A DNA stretch of 64,000 bases. Source: Rhodospirillales bacterium. GTDB lineage: Bacteria > Pseudomonadota > Alphaproteobacteria > TMED109. The notes below the pieces were generated by a model. It searched no databases, was not told the DNA's origin, and was given only the letters and a program-made list of their open reading frames with translations. The translations under genes and the position numbers were made by a program. The stretch covers positions 29,130-93,129 of the forward strand of contig JAPPED010000023.1 of NCBI GenBank assembly GCA_028824295.1, in the 5' to 3' direction. Below, piece after piece: positions 25,291 through 33,475 of the stretch; the first letter of the stretch is position 1, and each line of letters begins with the position of its first letter.

Positions 25291-26319
25291 ATGAACCGAC
25301 AACCGACTATCGCAGTGGATGCGATGGGAGGTGACCGCGCGCCGGAACTCGTAATCCGGGGGGCCGCGCTGGCGTGCGCACGCCATCCCGACGCCCGCAT
25401 CCATCTCATGGGAGATCCGGACCGCATCAAACCGCTCCTGGATCGCCAGAAGACGCTGCGCAGCCGCTGTGACGTCGTCGCTGCAGGTGCGAGCGTGGAA
25501 GCCGGCGAGAGGCCGTCCCTCGCGCTCCGCAACAAGACCGACTCGAGCATGGCGCTCGCGATCGGCGCGGTGAAGGACGGGACGGCGGATGCCGCGGTTT
25601 CAGCAGGAAATACCGGCGCGTTGATGGCGTTCGCGATCAAGCTTCTCGAATGCCTTCCCGGAATCCATCGCCCGGCGATTGCGGCCACGATCCCAACGCG
25701 GCGCAGTGAGATCGTGCTGCTGGACATGGGCGCCAACGCCGAATGCGAGGACAGCCATCTAGTCCAGTTCGCGGTCATGGGGACCGCGTTTGCGCGCGTG
25801 GTACTCGGCCGCGTCGACCCGGAAGTCCGACTCCTCAACATCGGGCAGGAACGGGGCAAGGGACGCGCCGTCATCCGTCAGGCTGATGCGCACTTGCGGA
25901 ACGGACCGCTCAGCGAGAACTACCAAGGATACATCGAGGGCGACGGCGTGGCGGCCGGTGAGGCGGACGTGGTGGTGACCGATGGTTTCACCGGCAACGT
26001 GATGCTGAAAACCGCAGAAGGCACGGCAAAGCTCTGCAGCCATTACCTGCGCACAGCACTCAGGAGTTCACTCGGCGGACTGATGGCAGGAATACTTGCG
26101 CGCCCCACGTTCCAGACCCTGCGCGAGAAGCTTGATCCCCGGAAACACAACGGCGCGATTCTGCTGGGCCTAAACGGCGTGACCGTCAAGAGCCATGGCG
26201 GCACCGATGCGCTGGGGTTCGCGCACTCTATCGACGTGGCGTACGATATGGTGCGTGGTGACGTTAATCAGCACATCCTTGCGGCCATCAAGGAGATTGG
26301 AGAAGCTGCACCGGCCTAG
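25291..26319 (+). CDS. plsX: Phosphate acyltransferase PlsX
   Basis: 342-aa enzyme converting acyl-ACP and phosphate to acyl phosphate, the first acyl donor for the PlsY route; plsY is at 40374. Family features are IAVDAMGGDRAPELVIRGAA at the N-terminus, AAVSAGNTGALMAFAI, VLLDMGANAECEDSHLVQFA and the C-terminal GLNGVTVKSHGGTDALGFAH. The ATG at 25291 gives the conventional start; a longer in-frame reading would overlap rpmF. In alphaproteobacteria fabH normally follows; here the next gene is ihfA after a 184-bp gap and no fabH is present. Confidence 0.96.
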   Translation: MNRQPTIAVDAMGGDRAPELVIRGAALACARHPDARIHLMGDPDRIKPLLDRQKTLRSRCDVVAAGASVEAGERPSLALRNKTDSSMALAIGAVKDGTADAAVSAGNTGALMAFAIKLLECLPGIHRPAIAATIPTRRSEIVLLDMGANAECEDSHLVQFAVMGTAFARVVLGRVDPEVRLLNIGQERGKGRAVIRQADAHLRNGPLSENYQGYIEGDGVAAGEADVVVTDGFTGNVMLKTAEGTAKLCSHYLRTALRSSLGGLMAGILARPTFQTLREKLDPRKHNGAILLGLNGVTVKSHGGTDALGFAHSIDVAYDMVRGDVNQHILAAIKEIGEAAPA

Positions 26320-26441
26320 CGGAATTCGTGCTAGAGAGTAATTCAGTTACATCAGTATCAAGTCCACGTCCAATACCTGTCCTTGAATTCAATAAGTTTA
26401 ACTTTTCCCATTGGGAACCCTGGCGCCGAATGTCTCGGTAT

Positions 26442-26477
26442 TTAGCATTGACATTAGCATTAACTGATGGATAGATT
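26442..26477 (+). promoter_or_regulatory. Promoter of ihfA with an overlapping direct repeat
   Basis: TTGACA at 26448-26453 and TAGATT at 26472-26477 are 18 nt apart, with transcription predicted to begin near 26484, just before the ihfA ATG. The -35 region is embedded in a tandem repeat, TTAGCATTGAC (26442-26452) and TTAGCATTAAC (26454-26464), 10 of 11 identical, which could be a regulator site. The AT-rich gap between plsX and ihfA stands out from the GC-rich surroundings. Confidence 0.5.
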
Positions 26478-26503
26478 AGACGTTGGGTTCGACGGGGGTG
26501 CGC

Positions 26504-26809
26504 ATGCGCAAGGGAACATTGACCCGCGCTGGCCTGGCCCGGGAAATATTCGAACAGCTCGGGGTTTCCCAACAACTCGCCTCCACCCTCGTGGATCGGG
26601 TATTCGAAGAGATTGCTGAGCGTCTGGCCGATGGCGAAGTGGTCAGAATTCGCAACTTCGGCCGGTTTATCTTACACCGGAAGGGGATGCGGTTGGGACG
26701 AAACCCCAACACGCAAGTCGAGGCTGTCATCAAGCCTCGACGGGTAGTCAGTTTCCGATCCTCGAACAACTTGAAGCGACGAGTCAATTCCGCGCCGCGG
26801 CACAAGTGA
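26504..26809 (+). CDS. ihfA: Integration host factor alpha subunit
   Basis: 101-aa HU/IHF-family DNA-bending protein; it acts with IHF-beta in recombination and promoter architecture. Visible are [18 protein letters not shown], the helical [31 protein letters not shown] and the beta-arm [20 protein letters not shown] with the conserved DNA-intercalating Pro in GRNP. The ATG at 26504 has a GGGGG site just upstream; a TTG at 26483 is near the predicted transcription start and less likely. Position after plsX and before a MerR gene is the alphaproteobacterial order, minus fabH. Confidence 0.93.
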   Translation: MRKGTLTRAGLAREIFEQLGVSQQLASTLVDRVFEEIAERLADGEVVRIRNFGRFILHRKGMRLGRNPNTQVEAVIKPRRVVSFRSSNNLKRRVNSAPRHK

Positions 26810-26810
26810 G

Positions 26811-27284
26811 GTGTCAGGCGAATCCGACCCTCACACCGAGCCCGCGGGTCGGCCTGCAGGCGGCACCATGAAACCAGATCCGGCAAAGGCGGAACAACCG
26901 CCGAGTTCACCGGTATCCGAACCTGGACGGCTTGATTTCCGAAGTACAGCGCTTCGTGAAATCGGAGACGTGGCCACTGAACTCGACGTTCCGCAGCATG
27001 TGCTCCGCTACTGGGAAGACAAGTTTCCGGTCCTGAAGCCCCGGCGGGTCGGTGGCGGGCGTCGCCGCTACAGCCCCAAGGACGTGGCCCTCCTCAGGGG
27101 CATCAAGCGTCTCCTGCACGAGCGCCACCTCACTATCGACGGCGCGCAAAAGGCGTTGCGTGAGGAAGGGATTGACGCCGTACGGTACCCGGGGGCGGTC
27201 ACCATGGATCCGGAACTCCGGAAACGATTGCGCAAGCTTCGTGAGGACCTGCTGGCGGCGCGCGCGGATCTCGCCGCCACCTAG
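26811..27284 (+). CDS. MerR-family transcriptional regulator
   Basis: 157-aa MerR-type regulator of the group that always follows ihfA in alphaproteobacteria. The winged helix-turn-helix is [20 protein letters not shown] (about residues 49-68) followed by [20 protein letters not shown] and [19 protein letters not shown]. There are no effector-binding cysteines, and the C-terminus is a short coiled coil. Its role in this conserved block is unknown. The start is GTG 26811, one base after the ihfA stop, or ATG 26868, which would remove a Pro-rich leader of 19 residues. The TAG stop shares a CTAG with the opposing GST pseudogene stop. Confidence 0.88.
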   Translation: MSGESDPHTEPAGRPAGGTMKPDPAKAEQPPSSPVSEPGRLDFRSTALREIGDVATELDVPQHVLRYWEDKFPVLKPRRVGGGRRRYSPKDVALLRGIKRLLHERHLTIDGAQKALREEGIDAVRYPGAVTMDPELRKRLRKLREDLLAARADLAAT

Positions 27285-27931
27285 CGAACCAGCAATTTCC
27301 TGCCCATGTCGACCACTTCCATCCGTCTCGGGGACGACGGACGCGTGACCCCAAGCGCGCAGGCTGGCCGGGCCGCCATGCGGTCCATCCACGCTTGCAG
27401 ATGCTCGAGGTTCTCGACATCCGGGCTTCCCGACCAGTTGTAGCGGCGTATCCGCGGCCACGTCGCGATATCGGCGATCGAGTACGCGCTGCACAACCGT
27501 TCACGACCCCGAAGCCGTCGGTCCAGGACCCGGTACAGGCGGGCGGTTTCGTTCCGGTATTGCCCCACCGCTGCAGCGAGTCTCGGTCGAAATAGCGGTG
27601 AAACACGGTTACCTGCCCCTGCATCGGCCCGACGCCGCCCATCTGGAACATCAGCCACTGCAGTACCTCAGAGCGCCCCTTCACGTCCGACGGCATGAGC
27701 TTCCCCGTCTTCTCGGCCAGATAGATGAGGATCGCACCGGACTCGAAGACCGCCAGATCGCCGGCATCCCGATCGACGATGGCCGGAATGCGGCCGTCGG
27801 GACTGATCCTGAGGAACCAGTCCTCCCGCTGCTCGTTCGCGCAGATCCAAGGCGTGGAGGTCATAGGGAAGCCCCAGTTCCTCCAGCTCGATGCTCGCCT
27901 TGTAGCCGTTCGGCGTGGCTGCCGTATACAA
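27281..27931 (-). pseudogene. Glutathione S-transferase gene inactivated by two frameshifts
   Basis: Three reading frames together give one GST of about 220 residues: first [20 protein letters not shown] (thioredoxin fold), then [17 protein letters not shown] and [16 protein letters not shown], then [18 protein letters not shown] and the C-terminal helices. The frame changes once near 27838-27848 and again near 27565-27580. In addition, the position where the family has its initiator Met reads ACG before Ile-Asp-Leu; the only start in that frame is a TTG. Loss of the start plus two indels argues for real decay rather than one sequencing slip, although consensus errors cannot be excluded. It is tail-to-tail with the MerR gene, overlapping by 4 bp. 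Confidence 0.8.
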
Positions 27932-28053
27932 GTCAATCGTGGGACTATCGGAGCCGGTGGTCGGAATTCTACGTCGATGTCGTGACGCCGCAGGTCATCA
28001 GCATGGGCTTGGCAGCATTGGCCAGCGCTTGTCGGACCATTTGAGCGCTTCGC

Positions 28054-28890
28054 TCAGTCTTCCCTGACTGCAGCGAGTTCGCGTGAGCGGGCAGCGGCGG
28101 CAGCCACGGCCTGTTCCACCCGTGACGCCCATTGCTGCTCGTCGTCCATCAGCACGCGAAGTGCGGCTGCCGTGGTACCGCCCGGACTCGTCACGTCGGC
28201 CCGGAGCTTGGCAGGGTCATCGTCGGTCGCGGCCATCAGCGCTGCCGCGCCGGCCACCGTCTCCCGAGCCAAGCTGCGCGCAAGACCCGACGGCAGCCCG
28301 GCCCGCTCGCCCGCCTTCGCCATCGCTTCGGTCAGGAGGAATACATAGGCCGGCCCGCTCCCCGAGAGCGCCGTGACCGCGTCCATCAACGTCTCATCCT
28401 CGATCCAGTGAACGGCGCCGACCGCGCCGAGCAGCCGACCGGCGCATTCCCGAATACCCGCGTCCACGTGGTCATTCGGAACTGCCACGCTCACCCCCTG
28501 CCCCACCGACGCCGGCAAGTTGGGCATCGCTCGCACGATCGGGACCGTATCACCGACACCGCGCGCAAGCGTCCGCAGGTCCTTTCCGGCGGCGATGGAA
28601 ACAGCACAACTGGCGGTACAGTGCGCGCGGTAGGCAGGCAGGACCTGATCCAAGATCTGCGGTTTGACGGCAAACACCACGGCGTCGCCGGACCATGCCG
28701 CCGGTACGACAGGGCTCACGGGTACCCCGTGCGCAGACTCCGCTTGGCTGCGACGGTCTTCGTCGGGCTCGACAACCGTGATTGCGGCGGGGTCCGTGAT
28801 CGACTGTCCCAGCCAGCCACGAAGCATGGCCGAGCCCATGCGGCCGGACCCGACGAGCAGGACCCGAAGTGCCTCCGCAGGCAAGGTCAA
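28054..28890 (-). CDS. proC: Pyrroline-5-carboxylate reductase
   Basis: 278-aa enzyme for the last step of proline synthesis. The NAD(P)H fold starts with LLVGSGRMGSAMLRGW, followed by VVEPDEDRRSQAES, VVFAVKPQILDQVLPAYR, VRAMPNLPASVGQGVSVAVP and the ProC signature region in ALSGSGPAYVFLLTEAMAKA and ADVTSPGGTTAAALRVL. The start is uncertain. The N-terminal fold needs a start near 28884-28890, where the only candidates are TTG codons; an open extension overlaps ubiK and is not protein-like. It is cotranscribed with ubiK, with 22 bp between the ubiK stop and the proposed start. Confidence 0.92.
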   Translation of the reverse strand: MTLPAEALRVLLVGSGRMGSAMLRGWLGQSITDPAAITVVEPDEDRRSQAESAHGVPVSPVVPAAWSGDAVVFAVKPQILDQVLPAYRAHCTASCAVSIAAGKDLRTLARGVGDTVPIVRAMPNLPASVGQGVSVAVPNDHVDAGIRECAGRLLGAVGAVHWIEDETLMDAVTALSGSGPAYVFLLTEAMAKAGERAGLPSGLARSLARETVAGAAALMAATDDDPAKLRADVTSPGGTTAAALRVLMDDEQQWASRVEQAVAAAAARSRELAAVRED

Positions 28891-28912
28891 GGTTTGACCG
28901 GCGCGCCAGGAA

Positions 28913-29212
28913 TCACGACGAGGACTCTCCCGCCTTCCTGGTCGTGCTGCGTCGTCTGGTCGTCCGTTTTCGCCCGCCGGTTTCAAGCCCTGCGATTCGC
29001 TCGGCCAATCGTTCGCTTTCCAGGCGTGCGTTCTCGGCTAGCTCGCGAACCGCGTCGAACTCCTCGCGAGGCACCAATCCCAGCCGGTCGAGCAGCCGGT
29101 CCCGCGCGGGCAGTCCGCGGCAGGCCGCTTCCCTGCCGATCTGACGACAAGTCCGCACAGCCCCCCTGGTGAGCCGAAACAGGTCGGATGCAATCCGCCG
29201 GGACGTGGCCAT
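28913..29212 (-). CDS. ubiK: UbiK / BMFP-domain accessory factor
   Basis: 99-aa protein of the UbiK (formerly YqiC, BMFP) family, which supports ubiquinone biosynthesis and membrane association. It has an N-terminal amphipathic part and the typical core LDRLGLVPREEFDAVRELAE leading into a coiled coil (residues ~60-78), then a basic Ser/Thr/Arg tail. The ATG is at 29212. It is divergent from lgt with 86 bp between them and upstream of proC, an alphaproteobacterial arrangement. Confidence 0.85.
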   Translation of the reverse strand: MATSRRIASDLFRLTRGAVRTCRQIGREAACRGLPARDRLLDRLGLVPREEFDAVRELAENARLESERLAERIAGLETGGRKRTTRRRSTTRKAGESSS

Positions 29213-29298
29213 CGACGTGTCTCTCCCCGAAGTGTGCCGCTAGTATACGGATCAGCATTGATCTTCCATCTACGCTGCGCCCGACAAGACTTCCCGAC

Positions 29299-30087
29299 AT
29301 GCCGTTCCCCGACATCGATCCGGTGGCCTTTGCCATCGGTCCGCTGACCGTCCGCTGGTACGCCCTCGCGTACATCGCCGGCATCCTTCTCGGATGGCGC
29401 CTCCTGTCGCAATCCATTCATAGGTTTCCTGCCAATGCGACGCCGAAGGATGTCGCTGACTTCGTCCTCTGGACGATCCTCGGGATCATCGTGGGCGGCC
29501 GCCTCGGATACCTGCTGTTTTACGGTCACGAGATCCTCGCCGGTGATCCCGCTGCCGCTTTCGCTATCTGGGAGGGAGGCATGTCCTTCCACGGAGGCCT
29601 CGCCGGAAGTGCGGGCGCAGCCTGGCTCTTCTGTCGCATCCGTGGCCTCGGGTTCGCTTCATTCTGCGACGCGATTGCCTGCGTCATCCCAATAGGCCTT
29701 TTCTTCGGGCGGGTCGCCAATTTTGTGAACGGAGAACTGTGGGGCCGGCCCACCGAGCTCCCGTGGGGCGTTGTGTTTCCGGGGGCAGGCTCCGATCCCC
29801 GCCATCCGAGCCAGCTATACGAAGCCGCCCTGGAAGGGGTTGTCCTGTTCCTCGTGCTCCGTTTCCTGGCTACGCGAACGCCGATGGTCCACCGCCCCGG
29901 CGCCCTGGCCGGCGTATTCCTCGCAGGCTATGCGTGCTCTCGCATCCTCGTGGAATTCGTTCGAGAACCGGATGCCCACCTGGGTTATTTGGCAGGTCCG
30001 CTGACGATGGGCATGGTGCTGTCGATCCCGGTCCTGGTCATCGGCGCGACCGTGTGGGCGCGGGCCTATCGCCGGCCCGGACCGTGA
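29299..30087 (+). CDS. lgt: Prolipoprotein diacylglyceryl transferase
   Basis: 262-aa polytopic membrane enzyme that adds diacylglycerol to the lipobox Cys of prolipoproteins such as BamE in this window. Signature regions are VRWYALAYIAGILLGWRL, GGRLGYLLFYG, GGMSFHGGLAGS with the essential His, and FGRVANFVNGELWGRPT, the Lgt signature with Arg, Asn and Glu. The ATG at 29299 is the conventional start; an upstream extension overlaps ubiK. The GTGA overlap with the next gene shows the operon lgt-midA-pgeF. Confidence 0.96.
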   Translation: MPFPDIDPVAFAIGPLTVRWYALAYIAGILLGWRLLSQSIHRFPANATPKDVADFVLWTILGIIVGGRLGYLLFYGHEILAGDPAAAFAIWEGGMSFHGGLAGSAGAAWLFCRIRGLGFASFCDAIACVIPIGLFFGRVANFVNGELWGRPTELPWGVVFPGAGSDPRHPSQLYEAALEGVVLFLVLRFLATRTPMVHRPGALAGVFLAGYACSRILVEFVREPDAHLGYLAGPLTMGMVLSIPVLVIGATVWARAYRRPGP

Positions 30088-31148
30088 CCCTGCGGGACGT
30101 CCTGATCCGCCGGATCCGCCGCGACGGCGCGCTGACGATTGCCGACTTCATGACCACGGTCCTGCTGCATCCGGAGCTGGGCTACTACGCCCGCCGCACT
30201 CCGATCGGCGAAGCGGGTGATTACACGACCGCACCGGAAATCCACCAGATGTTCGGCGAGATGATCGCGGGCTGGCTGATCGACTACTGGCACCGTTCCG
30301 GAAGCCCCGAACCGCTTCTCCTCGTCGAGCTCGGCCCCGGCAGGGGTACGCTCGTGCAGGACATCCTGCGGACCGCCGACACCGTGGCGCCCTCGTTCGC
30401 CCGTGCCGCCAGCATCTGGTTCGTGGAGACCTCACCCAGACTGCGTGGCGCGCAGGCCGCTGCCGTTCCTGATGCTCGTTTTGCCATCGAACTCGCCTCG
30501 GTTCCGCAGGCGTTCTCACTGGTCGTGGCCAATGAGTTCTTCGACGCACTGCCCATTCATCAGTACGTCAAAACCGGCACGCACTGGCGCGAACGGACGG
30601 TCACCTGGGACGAATCAGGAGCCCGTTTCATCTTCGCGCTTGCCCCTCGCCGCTCGCCCATCACGAGTCGGCTGCCGGAGTCAGCGGGCGAAGGCGAGGT
30701 CGTGGAGATTTCGCCCGTCGCCCAAGCGGTCGTTGCCGATCTTGCCGCCCGTGCCGTAAGCGACGGCGGCGCCAGCCTGATTGTCGACTACGCGCGCGAT
30801 TGGGAGGAGCCATTCGGAACCCTGCAGGCGGTCCGGTCGCACCGGCGGGTGGACCCGCTGGACGACCCCGGCTCGGCGGACCTGTCCTCCCGGGTGGATT
30901 TCCAGGCGCTGGCGGCTACGGCGCGCACGGGCGGTGCCTGCGTGCATGGTCCTCGGAAGCAGGGCGAGTTCCTTGAAGCCATCGGCATCCGGCAGCGCGC
31001 GCAACGGCTGGCTGCAATGCAGGCCGTGGCAAGCGCCGGCATCGAGACCGCCCTTCACCGTCTTGTTCACCCTGAGGGCATGGGGTCCCGCTTCCACGCC
31101 ATGTCGGTGGCCTGCCCGAACGGCCCGAACCCGGCGGGGTTCGCATAG
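30084..31148 (+). CDS. MidA/NDUFAF7-like SAM-dependent methyltransferase
   Basis: 354-aa member of the COG1565 family; the mitochondrial homologue methylates an arginine of complex I. Motifs include LGYYARRTPIGEAGDYTTAP near the N-terminus, the SAM-binding LLLVELGPGRGTLVQDILR, ANEFFDALPIHQYV and the C-terminal HRLVHPEGMGSRF. It starts at GTG 30084 inside the lgt stop (4-nt overlap) and ends overlapping pgeF by one base. A longer reading of the same frame overlaps lgt and is spurious. Presence between lgt and pgeF is the standard alphaproteobacterial order. Confidence 0.9.
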   Translation: MTLRDVLIRRIRRDGALTIADFMTTVLLHPELGYYARRTPIGEAGDYTTAPEIHQMFGEMIAGWLIDYWHRSGSPEPLLLVELGPGRGTLVQDILRTADTVAPSFARAASIWFVETSPRLRGAQAAAVPDARFAIELASVPQAFSLVVANEFFDALPIHQYVKTGTHWRERTVTWDESGARFIFALAPRRSPITSRLPESAGEGEVVEISPVAQAVVADLAARAVSDGGASLIVDYARDWEEPFGTLQAVRSHRRVDPLDDPGSADLSSRVDFQALAATARTGGACVHGPRKQGEFLEAIGIRQRAQRLAAMQAVASAGIETALHRLVHPEGMGSRFHAMSVACPNGPNPAGFA

Positions 31149-31915
31149 TGAAGCGAGTAGAGGCGCTCCAGTCCCCGGCGTTCAAGGACTGCCCGGTGCG
31201 GCACGGTTTCCTGACCCGCCGCGGCGGTGTATCCGACGGCCCGTTCCGGTCCCTCAACTGTGGGTTCGGATCCAATGACGTGCGTGCACGGGTTTCCGAG
31301 AATCGCCGCCGGGCGGTTGCCGCCGCGGGCCTGGGAAACGCACCCCTGGTAACCCCTTATCAAGTCCACGGCACCCGCGTCATCATCGCCGGGCCCGAGC
31401 CGACGCCCGCGCAACGGGCGGACGCAGTCGTGACGACGGAGCCGGGGGTCGCGGTCGGCATCCTGACTGCGGATTGTGCTCCGGTCCTGTTCGCCGATCC
31501 GGTCGCCGGCGTGGTTGGCGCCGCCCATGCCGGATGGAAGGGTGCGCTGGCCGGCGTACTGCCGGCAGCCGTCGATCGGATGGAACGGCTTGGCGCCAAG
31601 CGCGAGCGCGTGGTCGCCGCGATCGGGCCGGCAATCGCCCAAGCCAGCTACGAGGTGGATCCTCCGTTCGCCGAGCCCTTCCTGCGAGACGACCCGGCCG
31701 GCGAGTCGCTGTTTCGACGAGCAGGCGCGAAGCTTCTGTTCGACCTGCCTGGATACGCGGTCCGTTGCCTGGAAAAAGCAGGGATTGGCATCGTCGATGT
31801 CCTCGACCGCGACACCGCCGGCGAACCGGACAGCTTCTTCAGTTACCGCCGGAACTTCCGGGCCGGGGAACCGCGCTACGGGCGATTGCTCTCACTCATC
31901 GGCATCGCAGCCTAG
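31148..31915 (+). CDS. pgeF: Multicopper-oxidase-like laccase domain protein PgeF (YfiH)
   Basis: 255-aa YlmD/YfiH-family protein; members act as purine nucleoside phosphorylase/deaminase, and E. coli PgeF is a peptidoglycan-editing factor. Diagnostic sequences are VRHGFLTRRGGVSDGPFRSL, YQVHGTRV with a zinc His, LTADCAPVLFAD with the zinc Cys, and AAHAGWKGALAGVL with the second His; the C-terminus has FFSYRRN. It starts at GTG 31148, sharing one base with the preceding TAG stop. Confidence 0.92.
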   Translation: MKRVEALQSPAFKDCPVRHGFLTRRGGVSDGPFRSLNCGFGSNDVRARVSENRRRAVAAAGLGNAPLVTPYQVHGTRVIIAGPEPTPAQRADAVVTTEPGVAVGILTADCAPVLFADPVAGVVGAAHAGWKGALAGVLPAAVDRMERLGAKRERVVAAIGPAIAQASYEVDPPFAEPFLRDDPAGESLFRRAGAKLLFDLPGYAVRCLEKAGIGIVDVLDRDTAGEPDSFFSYRRNFRAGEPRYGRLLSLIGIAA

Positions 31916-32060
31916 CGAGGTCGGCTGCGGTCCGGGCGCGACGCGACGCGGCGCTGTACCGCCGCTTCAAGGGCGGGGGATTTCCTGGAGGTACGTGGTC
32001 ATGCGCCGCGGGCAACCGGGGAAGCCGGCACGATCATCCTGACCGCGCCATTGCGGATGG

Positions 32061-32636
32061 TTAGCGGAGACTCGCGTAGTAGTGTGACAGCGCGAGAATT
32101 TCGTCATCGGTCAGGTCGCCCATGACGAAGCCTTTCCCGCGGGCAGCCGGGCTGGTACGGCCGCCGTCCCGGTAGGCGGTGCTCGCCGCAACGAGGTAGT
32201 CGACGCTCTGGCCGGCGAGACGGGGTGCGCCGATCCCGCCCTCGCCCGAGCGGCGGTGGCACGAACTGCATGATGCGCGGGCCTTCCTGCTGCCAGCCTT
32301 TGCAAGATCGCTGTCGACCGGGCGCTCGCTCGCGATCCAGGGTTGCTCGGAAAACCAGGCAGCAAGCATGTCGAGGGTTGCATCGTCGAGCCCCTGGGCC
32401 GCCTGCTGCATCTCCTCATGCAGGCGCTCACCCGAGCGATAGTCCGCCATTGCCGCCAGGACGTGCTTCTTGCGAAGCCCCGCGACGAGTGGCGTGACGG
32501 CGTCGGCAGCAAGCCCGTCGGCTGCATGACAGGCGAGACACGGCGCCACCCCCTCCGGAGCCTCGGCCGCGTGCACCGGCAATACGAAGACGAAAAACGT
32601 CAACGCGATCAGAGGGATACGCAGGGGCTTCGACAT
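32061..32636 (-). CDS. Periplasmic dihaem cytochrome c (c4/c553 type)
   Basis: 191-aa cytochrome with a signal peptide (hydrophobic residues 8-23, cleavage after VHA) and two c-type haem motifs, CLACH at 33-37 and CSSCH at 123-127. The likely distal Met ligands lie in the following stretches, for example KGFVMGDLTDDEI in the second domain. Two tandem domains suggest a cytochrome c4-like electron carrier; the partner oxidase or dehydrogenase is not nearby. The start is not marked by a good ribosome site: ATG 32636 fits the signal peptide, with ATGs at 32648, 32651 and 32666 as alternatives. It is read in the same direction as tatD, 53 bp further on. Confidence 0.88.
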   Translation of the reverse strand: MSKPLRIPLIALTFFVFVLPVHAAEAPEGVAPCLACHAADGLAADAVTPLVAGLRKKHVLAAMADYRSGERLHEEMQQAAQGLDDATLDMLAAWFSEQPWIASERPVDSDLAKAGSRKARASCSSCHRRSGEGGIGAPRLAGQSVDYLVAASTAYRDGGRTSPAARGKGFVMGDLTDDEILALSHYYASLR

Positions 32637-32689
32637 GATCGTCAGCATCATTCGAACATAGCGCATGCGCGACAGCCGCGGAACCGACC

Positions 32690-33475
32690 TCAGTTCGCCG
32701 GACGCTTGGCCTTGGAGAAAAGCCGAAAGAAGTTGTCAGTCGTGGCCTCGGCCAGACGCGACGGATCGATTTGCCGCAGCTCCGCGATCGCCGCCGCCGT
32801 GCGCGCGACAAACGCGGGTTCGCACCGCTTGCCTCGGTGCGGCACGGGTGCCAGAAACGGTGCGTCCGTTTCCACGAGCAATCGATCAAGCGGGACGTCG
32901 CGGGCCGCGGCGTGCACGTTCTCCGCCTTCTTGAAGGTCACGATGCCGGAAATGGAGATCAGGAATCCGATGTCCAATGCGGCGCGCGCCAACTCCGGGC
33001 CGGCCGTAAAGCAGTGAATGAGTCCGGGAAACGGACCCGCCTCGTACTCCTCCCTGAGCACCGCCACGATGTCGTCGTCCGCATCGCGGGCGTGCACGAT
33101 CAACGGCAGCCCGGTCCTGCGGCTGGCCTCGATGTGGTTCCTGAAGCTCTCCTGCTGCCGCTCGCGCGGACTGTGCTCGTAGTAGTAGTCAAGGCCGGTC
33201 TCCCCCACCCCGATCACGTCCGGGTGGTCCGACAACGCCACGATTCGATCCGGCGACACGTCTTCCTCGGTCGCGGCCTCGTGCGGATGCAGACCTACCG
33301 AGCACCAGATGTCGGGATCCCGGGACGCCACGTCGAGGATGGCATCCACCGTTGCCAGACGGGTCGAAATGGTCTGGAGTGTTCGCACCCCCGCCGCTCG
33401 CGCGCGCTCCAGCATGGCCGGAAAGTCGTCCGCGAAGGCAGGGAAATCAAGATGGCAGTGGCTGTCAACCAGCAT
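32690..33475 (-). CDS. tatD: TatD-family metal-dependent deoxyribonuclease
   Basis: 261-aa TIM-barrel hydrolase. Metal ligands can be read: DSHCHLDF at the N-terminus (residues 4-11), GVGETGLDYYYE with the bridging Glu, HARDADDDIVA, LIHCFTAG and LLVETDAPFLAP. Length and motif order fit YcfH/TatD DNases. It overlaps the metG stop by 11 nt, making it the last gene of the dac-tmk-holB-metG-tatD operon. Confidence 0.93.
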   Translation of the reverse strand: MLVDSHCHLDFPAFADDFPAMLERARAAGVRTLQTISTRLATVDAILDVASRDPDIWCSVGLHPHEAATEEDVSPDRIVALSDHPDVIGVGETGLDYYYEHSPRERQQESFRNHIEASRRTGLPLIVHARDADDDIVAVLREEYEAGPFPGLIHCFTAGPELARAALDIGFLISISGIVTFKKAENVHAAARDVPLDRLLVETDAPFLAPVPHRGKRCEPAFVARTAAAIAELRQIDPSRLAEATTDNFFRLFSKAKRPAN

